Assembly (NCBI GenBank): GCA_030848705.1
Contig: CM061242.1
Span: 130,024,757-130,088,756, forward strand
Origin: Heracleum sosnowskyi
Lineage: Eukaryota > Streptophyta > Magnoliopsida > Apiales > Apiaceae
DNA: 64,000 nucleotides
Direction: 5' to 3'
Positions 20,001-29,525 of this stretch are shown piece after piece. A program made the translations under genes and the position numbers. A model generated the notes under the pieces. It searched no databases. It was not told the origin of the DNA and saw only the letters and a program-made list of their open reading frames with translations. Within the stretch, counting starts at the first letter, position 1, and each line of letters begins with the position of its first letter.

Positions 20001-23000
20001 ACGGACCCCATAGATCTATATGAATTAAATCAAAAATACCATTGGCAACTGAATTACTAGGATAAAATGGAATCTTATGATGCTTAGCCATATAACAAGT
20101 GTCACAAAAATATTCATTGATTCCTTTACAATCACAAACTGCCAAATGTTTCATTTTGGACAAAGATGTGTGTCCTAGCCTCTTGTGCATTAAACTTAAA
20201 TCAGTTGTTCCCTTCTCTACCATGGGTTTCCCTTTACAAACTGACAAAAGATTCATATCAAAAATACTTCTTTCTTCCGAGTCCTTCATTAATTGTTTTC
20301 CTTTTTTCTGGTTAAGCTCAAGCTTGTACAGCCCTCCATGTTTTCTTCCAAAAGCTACAACTCTCTGATCAGAAGGGTCCTGAAACAAACATCCATCGTT
20401 AGTAAAAACTATCTTGAGCTTTGTTTGTTCCATCAATTTACTAATCGAGAGTAAGTTGTGCTTGAATTCAGGTATGAGTAAAACATTTTTAAGGACAATG
20501 TTAGGATTAAGAAAAATAGTTCCCATCTGCTTTACACTTCTCATTGTCCCATCTGGCATTCCGACATTTACATGTTTCTTTAAATCCTTTAGATCAGTAA
20601 AAAGACTAGAACAACTAGCCATGTGATCTGAAGCTCCCGAATCTATTATCCATGATTGTTTATCAAACACTTCATAGTATGAACAAGCATTAGAAGTAGA
20701 TATAATACCTGCAAAGTTGCTTAGGTTTACTCTACTACCTGAAGAATTTCCGGATTGTTGTTTTTGGTTCATCGCTTTCATTACTTCCTTGACCACACTA
20801 TTAAGCATTTGAGTGTCCGCCTTATTAATTCCATCTGAATCAGCATAATTTCCAGAATCTAGAGGTGTGTCCTGCACAAAATCATCTCTGATGCTTGTAT
20901 TGCTTCCAACATTTCCAGCATATTTTCCATCTCCTTTTGATTTTCCATTCTTGAACCAATCAGGATATCCATGGATCTTGAAGCACTGATCCTTAGTGTG
21001 TCCTCTCATATTGCAATGATCACATTTCTTTTTCAGTTTTTCTTCTTTTGTCTCCCTTCTGTTGTTGCTAAATGATGCAGAGCTACTTTGTTGGTGAGGA
21101 TAAGTAGAACTTTTGTTTTGATGAGTATAAGTTGAATTCGTATCCTGGCGAGAATAATTGAATTTCTGCCTAGTAGCTAACAAAGCACTCATTTCAGTTC
21201 CAATTTCAAGAACATTACTAACTTCTTTTTGCTTCTCAACTTGTAATACCATTTGATGAACCTTGTTCACAGTGGGAAGTGGTTCCATACTTATAATGTT
21301 TTACTTCAAGTTGTCATAACCACTATTCAATCCCATAAGAAAATCAATAACCCTGTTCCTTTCATCTCTCTCTGCAATTTTTTTTATCAAACTACAAGTA
21401 CATTCTGCCACTTTTCCACAAGAACATTGCGGAATGCCATCTAAACTACTAATCTGATCCCAAAATGACTTAAAAGCTCCATAATAATCACCCACACTCA
21501 TATTATTTTGCTTCAAGTCATTCAGTTCCTTTTTTAACATATATAATTCAGGTGCATTAGACTGACCATATCTTTCTGCTAACTCATCCCAAAATTCCTT
21601 GGCAGAATTGACTATCAACATTTGTTCAGAAATTTTTAGGTTTACACTAACTTGTAACCAACATCTTAGCATATAATCATTTCTAACCCATTTATCATAA
21701 TCATCAGCACCAATACCAGGTTTAGTAATCTTACCATCGATGAATCCTAGCTTATTCTTGGATCCTAGAGCCATTTTGACACTTCTGCTCCAGTTGATAT
21801 AATTCTTGCCATCGAAGATGATACATCCTAGAGGTGTATTAGACTGATCAGAACTTCCCAAATAGAAAGGATCAGCATAAGGCACAATACCCTTCTTGTT
21901 ACTTTCATTTTTGTCTCCCATGACTTCTTTTGAGTTTCGATTTAAAGATATATTTGCGGATTTGATGGGTTTGATTTAATTGCTCAACCTGGTGAGCTCT
22001 GATACCATGAAGAAAATCAAGGTATTGATATATTTTGTTAAAACCTATTTCAGATGCAAAGTTAACTAATCAAGAAAGGCGGCTGTTGTTTTGAGGCTTT
22101 TTTACTAGAAAGTTAGAGTACAAACCTTTTATAGTGCCTTGTAGACACTAGAGACTAAACAACTCATAGATGTTTGCTGTTACAAATAAAGTTACATACC
22201 ATAAATTATTATGTACACAGTAAATAACTATGTACATATTTCTACAATCTACCCAATTGGATATTCTATAACCGAAAAGTGTTCAATGGTTAAAAGAGTA
22301 TAACATCACATGCAGCTCTTTCTTTCTAATAATACAGTTTTTGTATGTGTTTCGTGTGCAGTAAATTAAAAGATATTTATGATGAAAGATTTTTCATAAG
22401 TACATTGGGAAATGATGTAAGGGTGGTTGACAAGATACCGGGGTACCTAATGGAGAGATTTGATCGGAACATGAGCAACGTACTTAATTTCAAAGTAAAT
22501 GCTTTGTCACCTATTGAGTTCTACAAGGATGTAATTCTTCCCAGGCTACTCGAAGAAAAGTGAGTTGATATACTTACTATTGTGTTTCCTTTATTTTTCA
22601 TTATCAATAAAAAAAGTGGAGGGCTGTGTAGTTTCTTCACGCTCTCAAATTGAAGTTAACTAGCCTGAAACAGGGCCTTCTACCAGGCAATGCCTTTGGA
22701 TATAGATTTCGTGATACAAATGCAAATTTGAGATCAGAATATATTGGAAAAGACTAAACATCTCGAGTGGTTCTCGTTAGCTGTTTTTTATGTGATTCTC
22801 TTACTTATTACCTCCTACTTGCAAAAACGTTCTTGATGTAGGGTAAACAATAGTTCATTTACGCTCCCAAACAATAGTTCATGGAACAAATACAATGTCG
22901 AGAACAGAATATGAAGGAAAAACCTATCAGAGTTTTAGAAGCTTGGGGAAGTGCTTATATTTCCATTTTGTGCTGTCAATAGATTACAAAAATTTATATT

Positions 23001-24914
23001 CTTTCCTGTATCCAAATACTTTTAATGTCAGTAATTTCCAAAACTTCCTTCTTTGTAGACTGTAGTGGTTCATCTTTACTTCTATTTTCTTGTTTGTTTT
23101 GTATCCTCTTATTGGTTATGCCAAGAATAATTTTGTGCTGAAATTGAAATTGTTTGTGGTGTTAGCTAATTTGCAGTTATGTTATGCCTTGTCGCTTTCT
23201 GTATTGTTCATCATATGTTTGGTTCCTCAAAGAGCACTTTTTTGTTGGATTCAAAATTATCATTGCAAGATTAATCAACTAACTTGAAACAAATGTTTGT
23301 CAATTCTTAACTCAGGGTTATAAGGATTTCTCCTTTTGCAAACCGTTTGTCATTTGATGCACCTCCAGCAGTTCAACGGCTTAGATGCTTGGCAAATTAT
23401 GAGGCTTTACGGTTTAATAGTCCTATATTAACCCTGGGAGAATCTTTGGTTGCAAAAATGAAAGCACTGAGTGTAAAAAATAGTGGCAAGTACATTTCTG
23501 TTCATCTTCGCTTTGAGGAGGTTGGTTTCCACCGAGTGGATCTGTTTGTTATCCGACAGATAGATTGCCTAGATAGTTTGTTGCAAGCAATAATAATCTT
23601 TCTTGTGCAGGATATGGTTGCTTTCTCTTGTTGTGTATATGATGGTGGGAAGAAAGAAGAAGAGGACATGAACGCAGCTAGGGAAAGAGGTTGGAAAGGA
23701 AAATTTACGAAGAGGGGCCGAGTTATTCGTCCTGGAGCGTACAGGATAAATGGCAAGTGCCCTCTAACACCTTTAGAGGTAATAACACCTGGTCGAATTC
23801 CTATATAAATGTACAGTAAAATTATGAAAATCTTTTGGTATAAGCTATCAATGTTATTGTAATAATCGGAATCCTGGAACTTGCATAGCTATCAGACCTC
23901 TCAAGTCCGGTCAACTATTTTGCTTCAACGTAGTGTTCTCATACTCATATTGCTATGCATTTGTTTTTCTTGCTATAGGAATATATTCTAGTATGACAGA
24001 GAACACCAATTCCTGGTTCTGAAACATGCAGTCAGCTAGTTTAACTGTCAAATGGCGTAATAGTGAAATCTGATGTTTAATGTAGTTAGTTTCTGTCCTA
24101 ACTACCACCTTATGAGTATATGAAATACATGTGAGCAGTTAGATTTACAAATAGAGCTAGGTAGTATACAAGTAACTAAAGTCATGTTTTTTCACTCATC
24201 AATCAGGTAGGTTTGATGCTTAGAGGAATGGGGTTCGGTAAGAGCACAGTTATATACTTGGCATCTGGGAAGATATATGACTCGGAAAGACATATGGCTC
24301 CACTGTTAGAAATGTTTCCCCTTCTACGAACGAAAGAAATGCTGGCATTCGAAGAACTAGCTCCATTTAAGGTATATAGGATTTCCTGTTTTTGTTTACA
24401 AGCCAACACCTTTGATCAGGTCTTCCAGACAAACTGACTTGATCATGTACTGCCTCTAGAAATTCTCTTCCAGAATGGCTGCAATAGACTACACAGTTTG
24501 TCTACATAGTGAAGTTTTTGTGACAACTCAAGGTGGAAACTTCCCGCAATTCCTTCTGGGCCATAGGAGATACTTGTATGGTGGACATGCAAAGACAATC
24601 AGACCCGACAAGCGAAAATTAGCCCTACTGTTTGACCGTCCCAAAATTGGGTATGCATTCATCTCTGAGATATGGTTTATTAAACCTGAGCAACTAAAAA
24701 CTAGCCGGATAAAAAACAAAAAAGCTCATATACATCTGTTACTGTTTACAGATGGAAAAGCTTCAAGCGCCAAATGTTAACTATGAGAGCTCATAGTAAT
24801 TCAAAAGGATTCGAACTAAAAAGACCATCTGACTCGATATACTCGTACCCTTGTCCTAGTTGCATGTGTCGTGTGAATAAAACAGTAGTATCAAGAACAG
24901 TGTCTGCGAGATGA
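14090..24914 (+). CDS. Plant O-fucosyltransferase family protein (10 exons)
   Basis: Exons: 14090-14464, 14724-14790, 15567-15634, 15738-15826, 22362-22559, 23316-23520, 23611-23778, 24207-24371, 24460-24650, 24752-24914. All have GT/AG borders and matching phases, giving 562 residues. The family consists of plant Golgi type II membrane proteins related to GDP-fucose protein O-fucosyltransferases. The N-terminus is Pro/Ser/Arg-rich (MHAYNRLPGSGHTTPTP), followed by a signal anchor at about residues 62-83. Family motifs are NGGLNQQRTS, VCNAVAVAGYLNATLLIP, the fucosyltransferase motif ISVHLRFEEDMVAFSCC, GKFTKRGRVIRPG, AAIDYTVCLHSEVFV, and KRPSDSIYSYPCP near the end. Intron 4 (15827-22361) is swollen by an antisense copia element; no exon is damaged. 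The acceptor substrate cannot be told from sequence. Confidence 0.92.
17089..17327 (-). repeat. 3' LTR of the copia element
   Basis: 239 bp, one mismatch to 22008-22246. The pol stop codon (17325-17323) lies five bases inside this LTR, so the end of the reading frame overlaps both the polypurine tract and the LTR. Confidence 0.95.
17323..21288 (-). CDS. Copia polyprotein: nucleocapsid, protease, integrase, RT, RNase H
   Basis: This 1,321-residue open frame carries all copia domains in order. Zinc knuckle CDHCNMRGHTKDQC at about residues 88-101; protease WIIDSGASDHM at about 211; integrase HHCC (HKRLGHTSLSKMKHL ... CDTCYMAKH) at about 361-399; and DDE core (HIDLWGPYRTQAV, TVRSDNGNELF, PQQNGRVERKHRHL). 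RT follows with TWEVVDLPEGKKAI, QLDINNAFLHGYLDEEIYL and the catalytic LVYVDDLLLTGDD. RNase H ends it (YSDADWGSCDYSGRSLTG, SKSSCEAEFRSMS). It is in frame with the upstream gag part across one stop, so a single nonsense change separates this copy from a full-length polyprotein. Confidence 0.95.
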   Translation of the reverse strand: MEPLPTVNKVHQMVLQVEKQKEVSNVLEIGTEMSALLATRQKFNYSRQDTNSTYTHQNKSSTYPHQQSSSASFSNNRRETKEEKLKKKCDHCNMRGHTKDQCFKIHGYPDWFKNGKSKGDGKYAGNVGSNTSIRDDFVQDTPLDSGNYADSDGINKADTQMLNSVVKEVMKAMNQKQQSGNSSGSRVNLSNFAGIISTSNACSYYEVFDKQSWIIDSGASDHMASCSSLFTDLKDLKKHVNVGMPDGTMRSVKQMGTIFLNPNIVLKNVLLIPEFKHNLLSISKLMEQTKLKIVFTNDGCLFQDPSDQRVVAFGRKHGGLYKLELNQKKGKQLMKDSEERSIFDMNLLSVCKGKPMVEKGTTDLSLMHKRLGHTSLSKMKHLAVCDCKGINEYFCDTCYMAKHHKIPFYPSNSVANGIFDLIHIDLWGPYRTQAVTGAKYFLTIVDDHSRVTWTYLLSNKQQVKHTFTCFIAYVDNHFSTTVKTVRSDNGNELFQSECSILMAEKGIKHQRSVAGNPQQNGRVERKHRHLIETTRAIKIHAGLPNNLWGECVLAATHIINLLPSSVLNWEIPFERLVKRSANYDHLKVIGCLCYASNTKTKGDKFAPKATRCVLLGYPPDQKGYRVFDLESKRIFVSRDVVFKENIFPFKQTVEQFSRIPNNLPVNVENEDEMILLDQEKDDQNLENVTEMQDTFDYNGYDRVVQEEASLGDQDENILPQEMEHTTQIHSQPDVTIRRTSRERRPPTKYKEYVCDKRLQQLKDTEEENEEIVGYCSANMTHIKLDNADYYSPEYVRSLNNVLKMKEPTNYNQAAGNPRWIAAMREEINALEMNETWEVVDLPEGKKAIESKWVYRMKFDEDGNVTRYKARLVARGDKQVAGKDYKATFSPVAKFPSVRILIALATSKKWKLHQLDINNAFLHGYLDEEIYLKIPDGFNSIAEGKVFKLIKSIYGLKQSSRQWNVELKAFLFFHDFKQCRRDYSIFIREKNNKFCIILVYVDDLLLTGDDEDGIAEIKLKLDKAFTIKDLGLLRYFLGIEVSRSEKGTIINQRKYAMDIVHDTGMDNCTPCAFPFPKGLKLSTKYGEIMENPESYRRLIGRLLYLNLSRPDLSFSVQQLSQYLSCPRKPHMQAAMHVVRYLKGTTDLGLFYPSDGEHMLSAYSDADWGSCDYSGRSLTGYCIFLGSSLISWKTKKQKVVSKSSCEAEFRSMSQTTSEIAWVTGIFEDLSHNVPLPVTLFCDNKSAEYIAHNPAQHDRTKHLKLDCYYIRDNIEDGSIITVHVKSSLQLADIMTKSLPAHQHWFLSSKLGLATLSQVQLEEGM
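17328..17338 (-). other. Polypurine tract of the copia element
   Basis: GAAGAGGGGA on the minus strand lies directly before the LTR start TGTAGAAATATG. It also encodes the last residues of pol. Confidence 0.7.
21301..21921 (-). CDS. N-terminal Gag of the copia element
   Basis: This 206-residue open frame begins MGDKNESNKKGIVPYADPFY and shows the copia gag core (IIFDGKNYINWSRSVKMAL, then FWDELAERYGQSNAPELYML). It ends ...GYDNLK and a TAA at 21303-21301. The frame continues directly as NIISMEPLPTV in the next entry, so the TAA is a nonsense mutation rather than a true gene boundary. Confidence 0.93.
   Translation of the reverse strand: MGDKNESNKKGIVPYADPFYLGSSDQSNTPLGCIIFDGKNYINWSRSVKMALGSKNKLGFIDGKITKPGIGADDYDKWVRNDYMLRCWLQVSVNLKISEQMLIVNSAKEFWDELAERYGQSNAPELYMLKKELNDLKQNNMSVGDYYGAFKSFWDQISSLDGIPQCSCGKVAECTCSLIKKIAERDERNRVIDFLMGLNSGYDNLK
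21994..22007 (-). other. Primer-binding site of the copia element
   Basis: TGGTATCAGAGCTC on the minus strand, directly next to the 5' LTR. TGGTATCAGAGC is the standard initiator Met-tRNA site of plant copia elements. Confidence 0.88.
22008..22246 (-). repeat. 5' LTR of the copia element
   Basis: 239 bp, followed outward by target duplication ATCTA. A minus-strand TATA-like box CTATAAAAGG is at 22125-22134. Confidence 0.95.
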
Positions 24915-25553
24915 TCGATGGTGCCGTTTTCATAATTTTGGTTGCACATGCATGTCAGCCTCCATTTTACCAAAGTTCTTTCATTCTTTTGGAAATAACC
25001 AATCATACATTAAAGTGCAAAGCAAATTATAGAGTCATTCAACAGGATTATTATGAGCAACAGCCAACAGCAAAGAGAAGCTCAAGGTATACAAACATGG
25101 GCAAGAATTTAGTGGGGATATATATATATATGTAACACCATCTGTCACATTTAGCAGGTGCTGGAGTGTAGATTGACCTTTTTTTTTGTTGTCTGTAGAA
25201 CGGAAAACTAGCATAGTCAAGACTAAATTATAAGATTCAGCAGAAATTATATTTTTTCCCTTTTTGATAGATCATAGAAGGTTGTATGCTCAAATTCTGC
25301 CAAATCCAAAGCTTACCTTGTTAAAAGATGCAAATTTATTACTGTAGTTATAAGAATGGAACCGAAATAAAATTCAAAATTTAAATTGAATAAATACTTG
25401 ATTAGTTATGTGATTGTACAAAATCTACATCAATGAAAATTGATACTTAGATACTATTGTATTTTACTGAAACATGGTTTTCCTTAATAAAGAGTATAAA
25501 TTTCATTGCATAAGTTTGAACTGAATTTTGAGTACACGAAAATGAAAATTATA
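24915..25553. other. 3' flank of the O-fucosyltransferase gene, no gene seen
   Basis: Probable 3' untranslated region and intergenic AT-rich DNA. It contains a short (TA)n run at about 25120-25132 and several AATAAA-like words. No open frame resembles a protein. Confidence 0.4.
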
Positions 25554-26745
25554 TCTATACTCTATATTAAAAACAGAAATATACATATAATTATTAATTT
25601 AATTAATTTAATATAATTAATTTAATTTCAAATTAATTATTATTAAATTAAAAATTAATCTTTTTACTAAAACTAGAAACTCTTATTAAGAGTGTGATAT
25701 GTCATGTAGATATGCTTAATTAGTTTTAAAAATATTGTTAATATAAAAACTAATCTATACTTTTTAAAATCATAATCCCCTCTTTAAATGTATGATATGT
25801 CATGTATACTACGATATACACATATAATTATTAGTTTAATACGTAATTAGTTTAATTCGAAATTAATATAATTATTATAATTAAATTAAATTAATTGCCA
25901 ATAATAATCAAGTTACATACTAGAAATCTACCGTGTTTGAATTGATACAGGAGAGTAAATCCTGAAGTATCATACTACATCAAAAATACTACATTGTTTT
26001 CATACAATGTCTTTTTGCTCTTACAAAATTTTAATACATGATAAGTTGGTAACTGATAAACTTAAGAAATTTATACTCTATTTTAAAAGCAGAAACCGGT
26101 ATGCCATGTATATCGCAATTTACATATAATTATTAGTTTAATTAGCTTAATATAATTGATTTAATTTCATGTTAATTATTATTTAATTAAAAATTAATCT
26201 CTGAATTTAAAGCAAAAACCCCATCTTAATAGTATGTTATACCATATATACCGCGATATACACATAATTATTAACTTAATTAGTTTTAAAAATATTGTTA
26301 GCTTAATTTCAAATTTATTTAATTATTGTTATTAAAATATAAACTAATCTATACTTTTTTTTTAAACATAACCCCTTATTAAAGGTATGATATTTTATAT
26401 ATACCGCGGTATACACGTATAATTATTAGTTTGATTAGTTTAATGCGTAATTAGTTTAATTTAAAATAAATATAATTATCATTATAAGATTAAATTAATT
26501 GCCAACAATAGCAAATTTGTATACTAGAAATCTACCAACAAGTTGGTGTCTGAACGGGAGGATTGTTTGAAGGAGAGGTAAATATCATAGTTAAACACTT
26601 AAAACATTATATACTAAAATTAAACTCAATTACAAATATTACATTGTTCTCATACAATGTTTTTTTAATGTTTTTTTGCTACTAAAAAGTTTTAATACAC
26701 ATAATGGTAAGTTGGTAACAGATAAACTTAAGAAATTTTTTACGT
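25554..26745. repeat. Imperfect tandem duplication of a 520-680 bp AT-rich unit
   Basis: Unit 1 (25554-26070) and unit 2 (26071-about 26745) both start with (T)ATACTCTAT(A/T)TTAAAA(A/G)CAG. Both contain TACATATAATTATTA-TTTAATTA blocks and ACTAGAAATCTACC. Both end with ATACAATGT...TTTTAATACA...AAGTTGGTAAC(T/A)GATAAACTTAAGAAAT. Within each unit a shorter motif (CGATATACACATAATTATTA) recurs several times. Confidence 0.65.
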
Positions 26746-27031
26746 GGGAGTAAAAAGCTCTTGCTGGAACACCCACATCACACAAGAAGCATTTCTTTAT
26801 TAGTAAAATATTAATTATTTTAATAAGAATAATTAATTTCTATTTTCAAATTTGTAAAAAATTGCATAATAAAAATTTATAATACATTTAATAAAAAAAA
26901 TGATTAATACAATTAATATAAAATTGCATAAAATTACAAATAATATATACGCTATATTTATAACTATTGTCTTTTATATTATAAGTTATATAATAACTAT
27001 GTATTAATGTAATTACTATCTCTCTTACTAT

Positions 27032-27617
27032 TAGGGGTGTTCATGGTCGGGTTGGAGGCGTTTTTTCAACCCAACTCATTTAAATCGGTTTGTAAAATTT
27101 TAACCCAACCCATAAAATTTTAATTTGTAACCCAACCCTACCCATCATACATCGGTTTGGGTCGGGTTGGGTCGGTTTGGATGGGTTGAATGTTTAATAA
27201 AAAAAAGTTTCAATATTATATAACATTGCTCATTTCAAAAAATTTAATGAAAATAAAGTACGTATAACTTACGATCTTGGTGCTAATATTTAATTTTAAT
27301 TAAAATTATAATTTTATTAATGTAAATTATGTCGTAGGTAATACGTATATGCACAAAAGTTAATCATATATAAATAAATGTAAGGAGGATAACGTTTAAT
27401 GTATAGTTATATATAAAATATAAATATATTTTTAAATTATCGAATAAAATTTATAATTTAAATAGGGTTGGGTTGGGTTGGCCGAAAAAACATAGAACCC
27501 ATACTCAACCCATTTAATTCGAGTTGAAATTTTTTTAACACAACCAAGTTACGGTTTTTTTTTATCGGTTTGAACGGTCGAAAATAGGGTTGGGTTGGGT
27601 CGGTTTGAACACCCCTA
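27032..27617. mobile_element. hAT-type MITE, 586 bp
   Basis: Terminal inverted repeats TAGGGGTGTTCA / TGAACACCCCTA are flanked by a perfect 8-bp duplication CTTACTAT (27024-27031 and 27618-27625). Both the TIR and the duplication length are typical of hAT elements. Subterminal GGTTGGGT/AACCCAACC repeats lie at both ends. No transposase is encoded. A decayed relative in the opposite orientation lies at 3146-3465. Confidence 0.88.
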
Positions 27618-28332
27618 CTTACTATTACGGATGTGTATTTCATCCGCTCGATCTCGATATGTTCCCGACCTCAATCGAATCGGTAATTTGGGGAATTGTT
27701 CGAGTTTGAGCGGGAATGGCCAAATATATAGAAATAATTTGGATACTTCTTTTCATTGAAACACAATAGTACTAAAACTCAGGTTCGATTTGTTATTGTT
27801 ACTACATAATTATACAAGTTATTTATTTATTAAATTTAGCTTCTTTGATTTCACCATAATTCGATTATCATAACTATTTAATTAAATAGTCTTTATTCAT
27901 TATAGACTTTCATTTAAATTTCACATTGAATTCGACAAATCAACATATTTAAATTAATATTTATTAATTATTTTTATACTCAATATTCAAATTTTATTTT
28001 AATAATTTAATTTTTATTCTCGATCTGTGCTTCGCACGGGTTATAGGTTAGTATTAATATATGATATAAATGTTTTTATAAAATGTGTTCCTTTTTCTTT
28101 TGAGAAAATGTGTTATAGGTCTTACTCCAATAGAAACTCCTCTTAGACTAGAAACTAGAAACTAAATAAAAAAAATTAACTGCGTCGAAATATATCACAT
28201 ATGGTATGCAAATTGATCGTTGGGAGATGTAGAATTAATTTTTGATTGATCTAAGGATTTGAATTAATTTTTAGTTTTTATTTTAAGTTTGGTTTCTATT
28301 TGATCACTTGTATATATATATATATGTCATTC

Positions 28333-28723
28333 ATCTATGAAGAACACTCTTATATAAAAAACAATAAAGAACACCATAGAATCTTACATAAATTGCATGT
28401 TGATTCTAATTTTCTCACCAAAAAGTTTTATTATGAATAAAAATAGAATCTAACAAAAAATTAGAATCAAATAAAACATGATTACATGTAATTTCATTGT
28501 GATAAATATATATACAAGATTCTGTACGGGATTCTATACTGGATTATATATAATGTTTAATTTTTAAATTTAGATGAGATTCTACGTTAAATTCGATATG
28601 TTAGGCTTAATTGTTGTTCAATTTTATGAGTCTAATTTTAAAAAATCAATTTTTATGAAAAATAAAGTGTGTATGATGGTGTTCTTTATTGTTCTTTATA
28701 TAAGGTGTTCTTACTAGAGTGCA
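28333..28723. mobile_element. MITE-like inverted repeat
   Basis: The left end (AGAACACTCTTATATAAAAAACAATAAAGAACACCAT) and the reverse complement of the right end (AGAACACCTTATATAAAGAACAATAAAGAACACCATC) match over about 37 bp. The interior is about 315 bp of AT-rich, noncoding DNA. I could not define a target duplication, so superfamily is open. Confidence 0.6.
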
Positions 28724-29525
28724 ACTTATATATATATACAGGAAGATAATCAAATGAGAAATGAGACTAAATCTCGGTCCTTTATTTTTCATATCAAAGA
28801 TTAATCTTAACCACACAAATTAGATATATTCTTCATTTCTCTTACTCTCTCTTTCCTCCCATCTTCATCACTCATCCAACACCAACTACTTCTATCACCG
28901 ACACCTTCACCACCGTCCTCGTAATCAACCACGACGTTCTATCTTTCTTCGTTCTTTACTACCGTGAGTCTCCTCATCCGCCCTTTAACCTCCTCTTTTT
29001 TTCAATCGTTTTAATTTGACTATTCCGATCAAGTCACCGGAATTTTTAAATCTGATGAAGGTAGTTGAATGCATATATAAACATACCAATCACATCTGAG
29101 CATTCATAAATCAATCACGGAGAAAGATACCAGAAACTTAGGGGATGCATAGTAACTATAATAGAATTGCTAGGAGCACACTACAACAATCAATAAAGTC
29201 AATGAAAATGTTTTCAAAGCTGGATATGCACTTTTCACTAGTGTAACCAATTCGAAGTCATGTCTTAAATTCGAAGTAGAGAAGAAAACAAAATTGAATC
29301 AAAGTGTTCATCATATACAACAAACTTAGGGCAAAATAAAAATAAAAAAAAAACTAAAAGATAACATCAAAGATTGATTGAGATGTACATCCGTCAAACT
29401 TTAAGATATGAAAGCATGATTTTTTAATTTAAAAATTAATATGTATTTTCGAAGAAACTTTATCTGTTAAAATGTTAATAACCCGAGGAAAATAAGACTG
29501 TGTGCACAAAAGATACATAAATTTA
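28724..29525. other. Intergenic, no gene recognised
   Basis: The pyrimidine-rich stretch at about 28838-29000 (CTCTCTTTCCTCCCATC, then ACCTTCACCACCGTCC) looks like an old 5' untranslated leader, but no coding exon follows. I see nothing else. Confidence 0.35.

Larger units (their letters stand above)
17089..22246 (-). mobile_element. Ty1/copia LTR retrotransposon in intron 4, recent insertion
   Basis: This 5,158-bp minus-strand element is flanked by the 5-bp duplication ATCTA (17084-17088 and 22247-22251). Its two 239-bp LTRs (TGAAGAAAATC...TTTCTACA) differ at a single base (ATTAG against ACTAG near 17187/22106). On the minus strand the order is LTR, PBS complementary to initiator Met-tRNA, gag, protease, integrase, RT, RNase H, polypurine tract and LTR. 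This is the copia order, with integrase before RT. The polyprotein is one frame apart from a single in-frame stop near the end of the N-terminal gag part. It lies antisense to the host gene and outside its exons. Confidence 0.96.
25554..28051 (+). mobile_element. Helitron-like non-autonomous element (putative)
   Basis: The left end reads A|TCTATACTCTATATTAAAA, like the 5' end of many plant Helitrons. The right end has a GC hairpin (CTGTGCTTCGCACGGG, about 28025-28040) followed 7 bases later by TTAG|T, close to the expected CTRR|T. Helitrons leave no target duplication, so the call rests on the ends. No Rep/helicase ORF is present. A hAT MITE (27032-27617) is nested inside, and the left half is internally duplicated. 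The TTAG rather than CTAG end lowers confidence. Confidence 0.4.

Noticed and set aside
22345..22563. Stand-alone 72-residue gene
   Set aside because: It is exon 5 of the O-fucosyltransferase gene, preceded by a TGCAG acceptor and in phase with exons 4 and 6.
24475..24780. Separate gene starting MAAIDYTVCLHSE
   Set aside because: The ATG is internal to exon 9 of the O-fucosyltransferase gene. The frame extends upstream to a TAG acceptor (KFSSRMAAID), matching the family.
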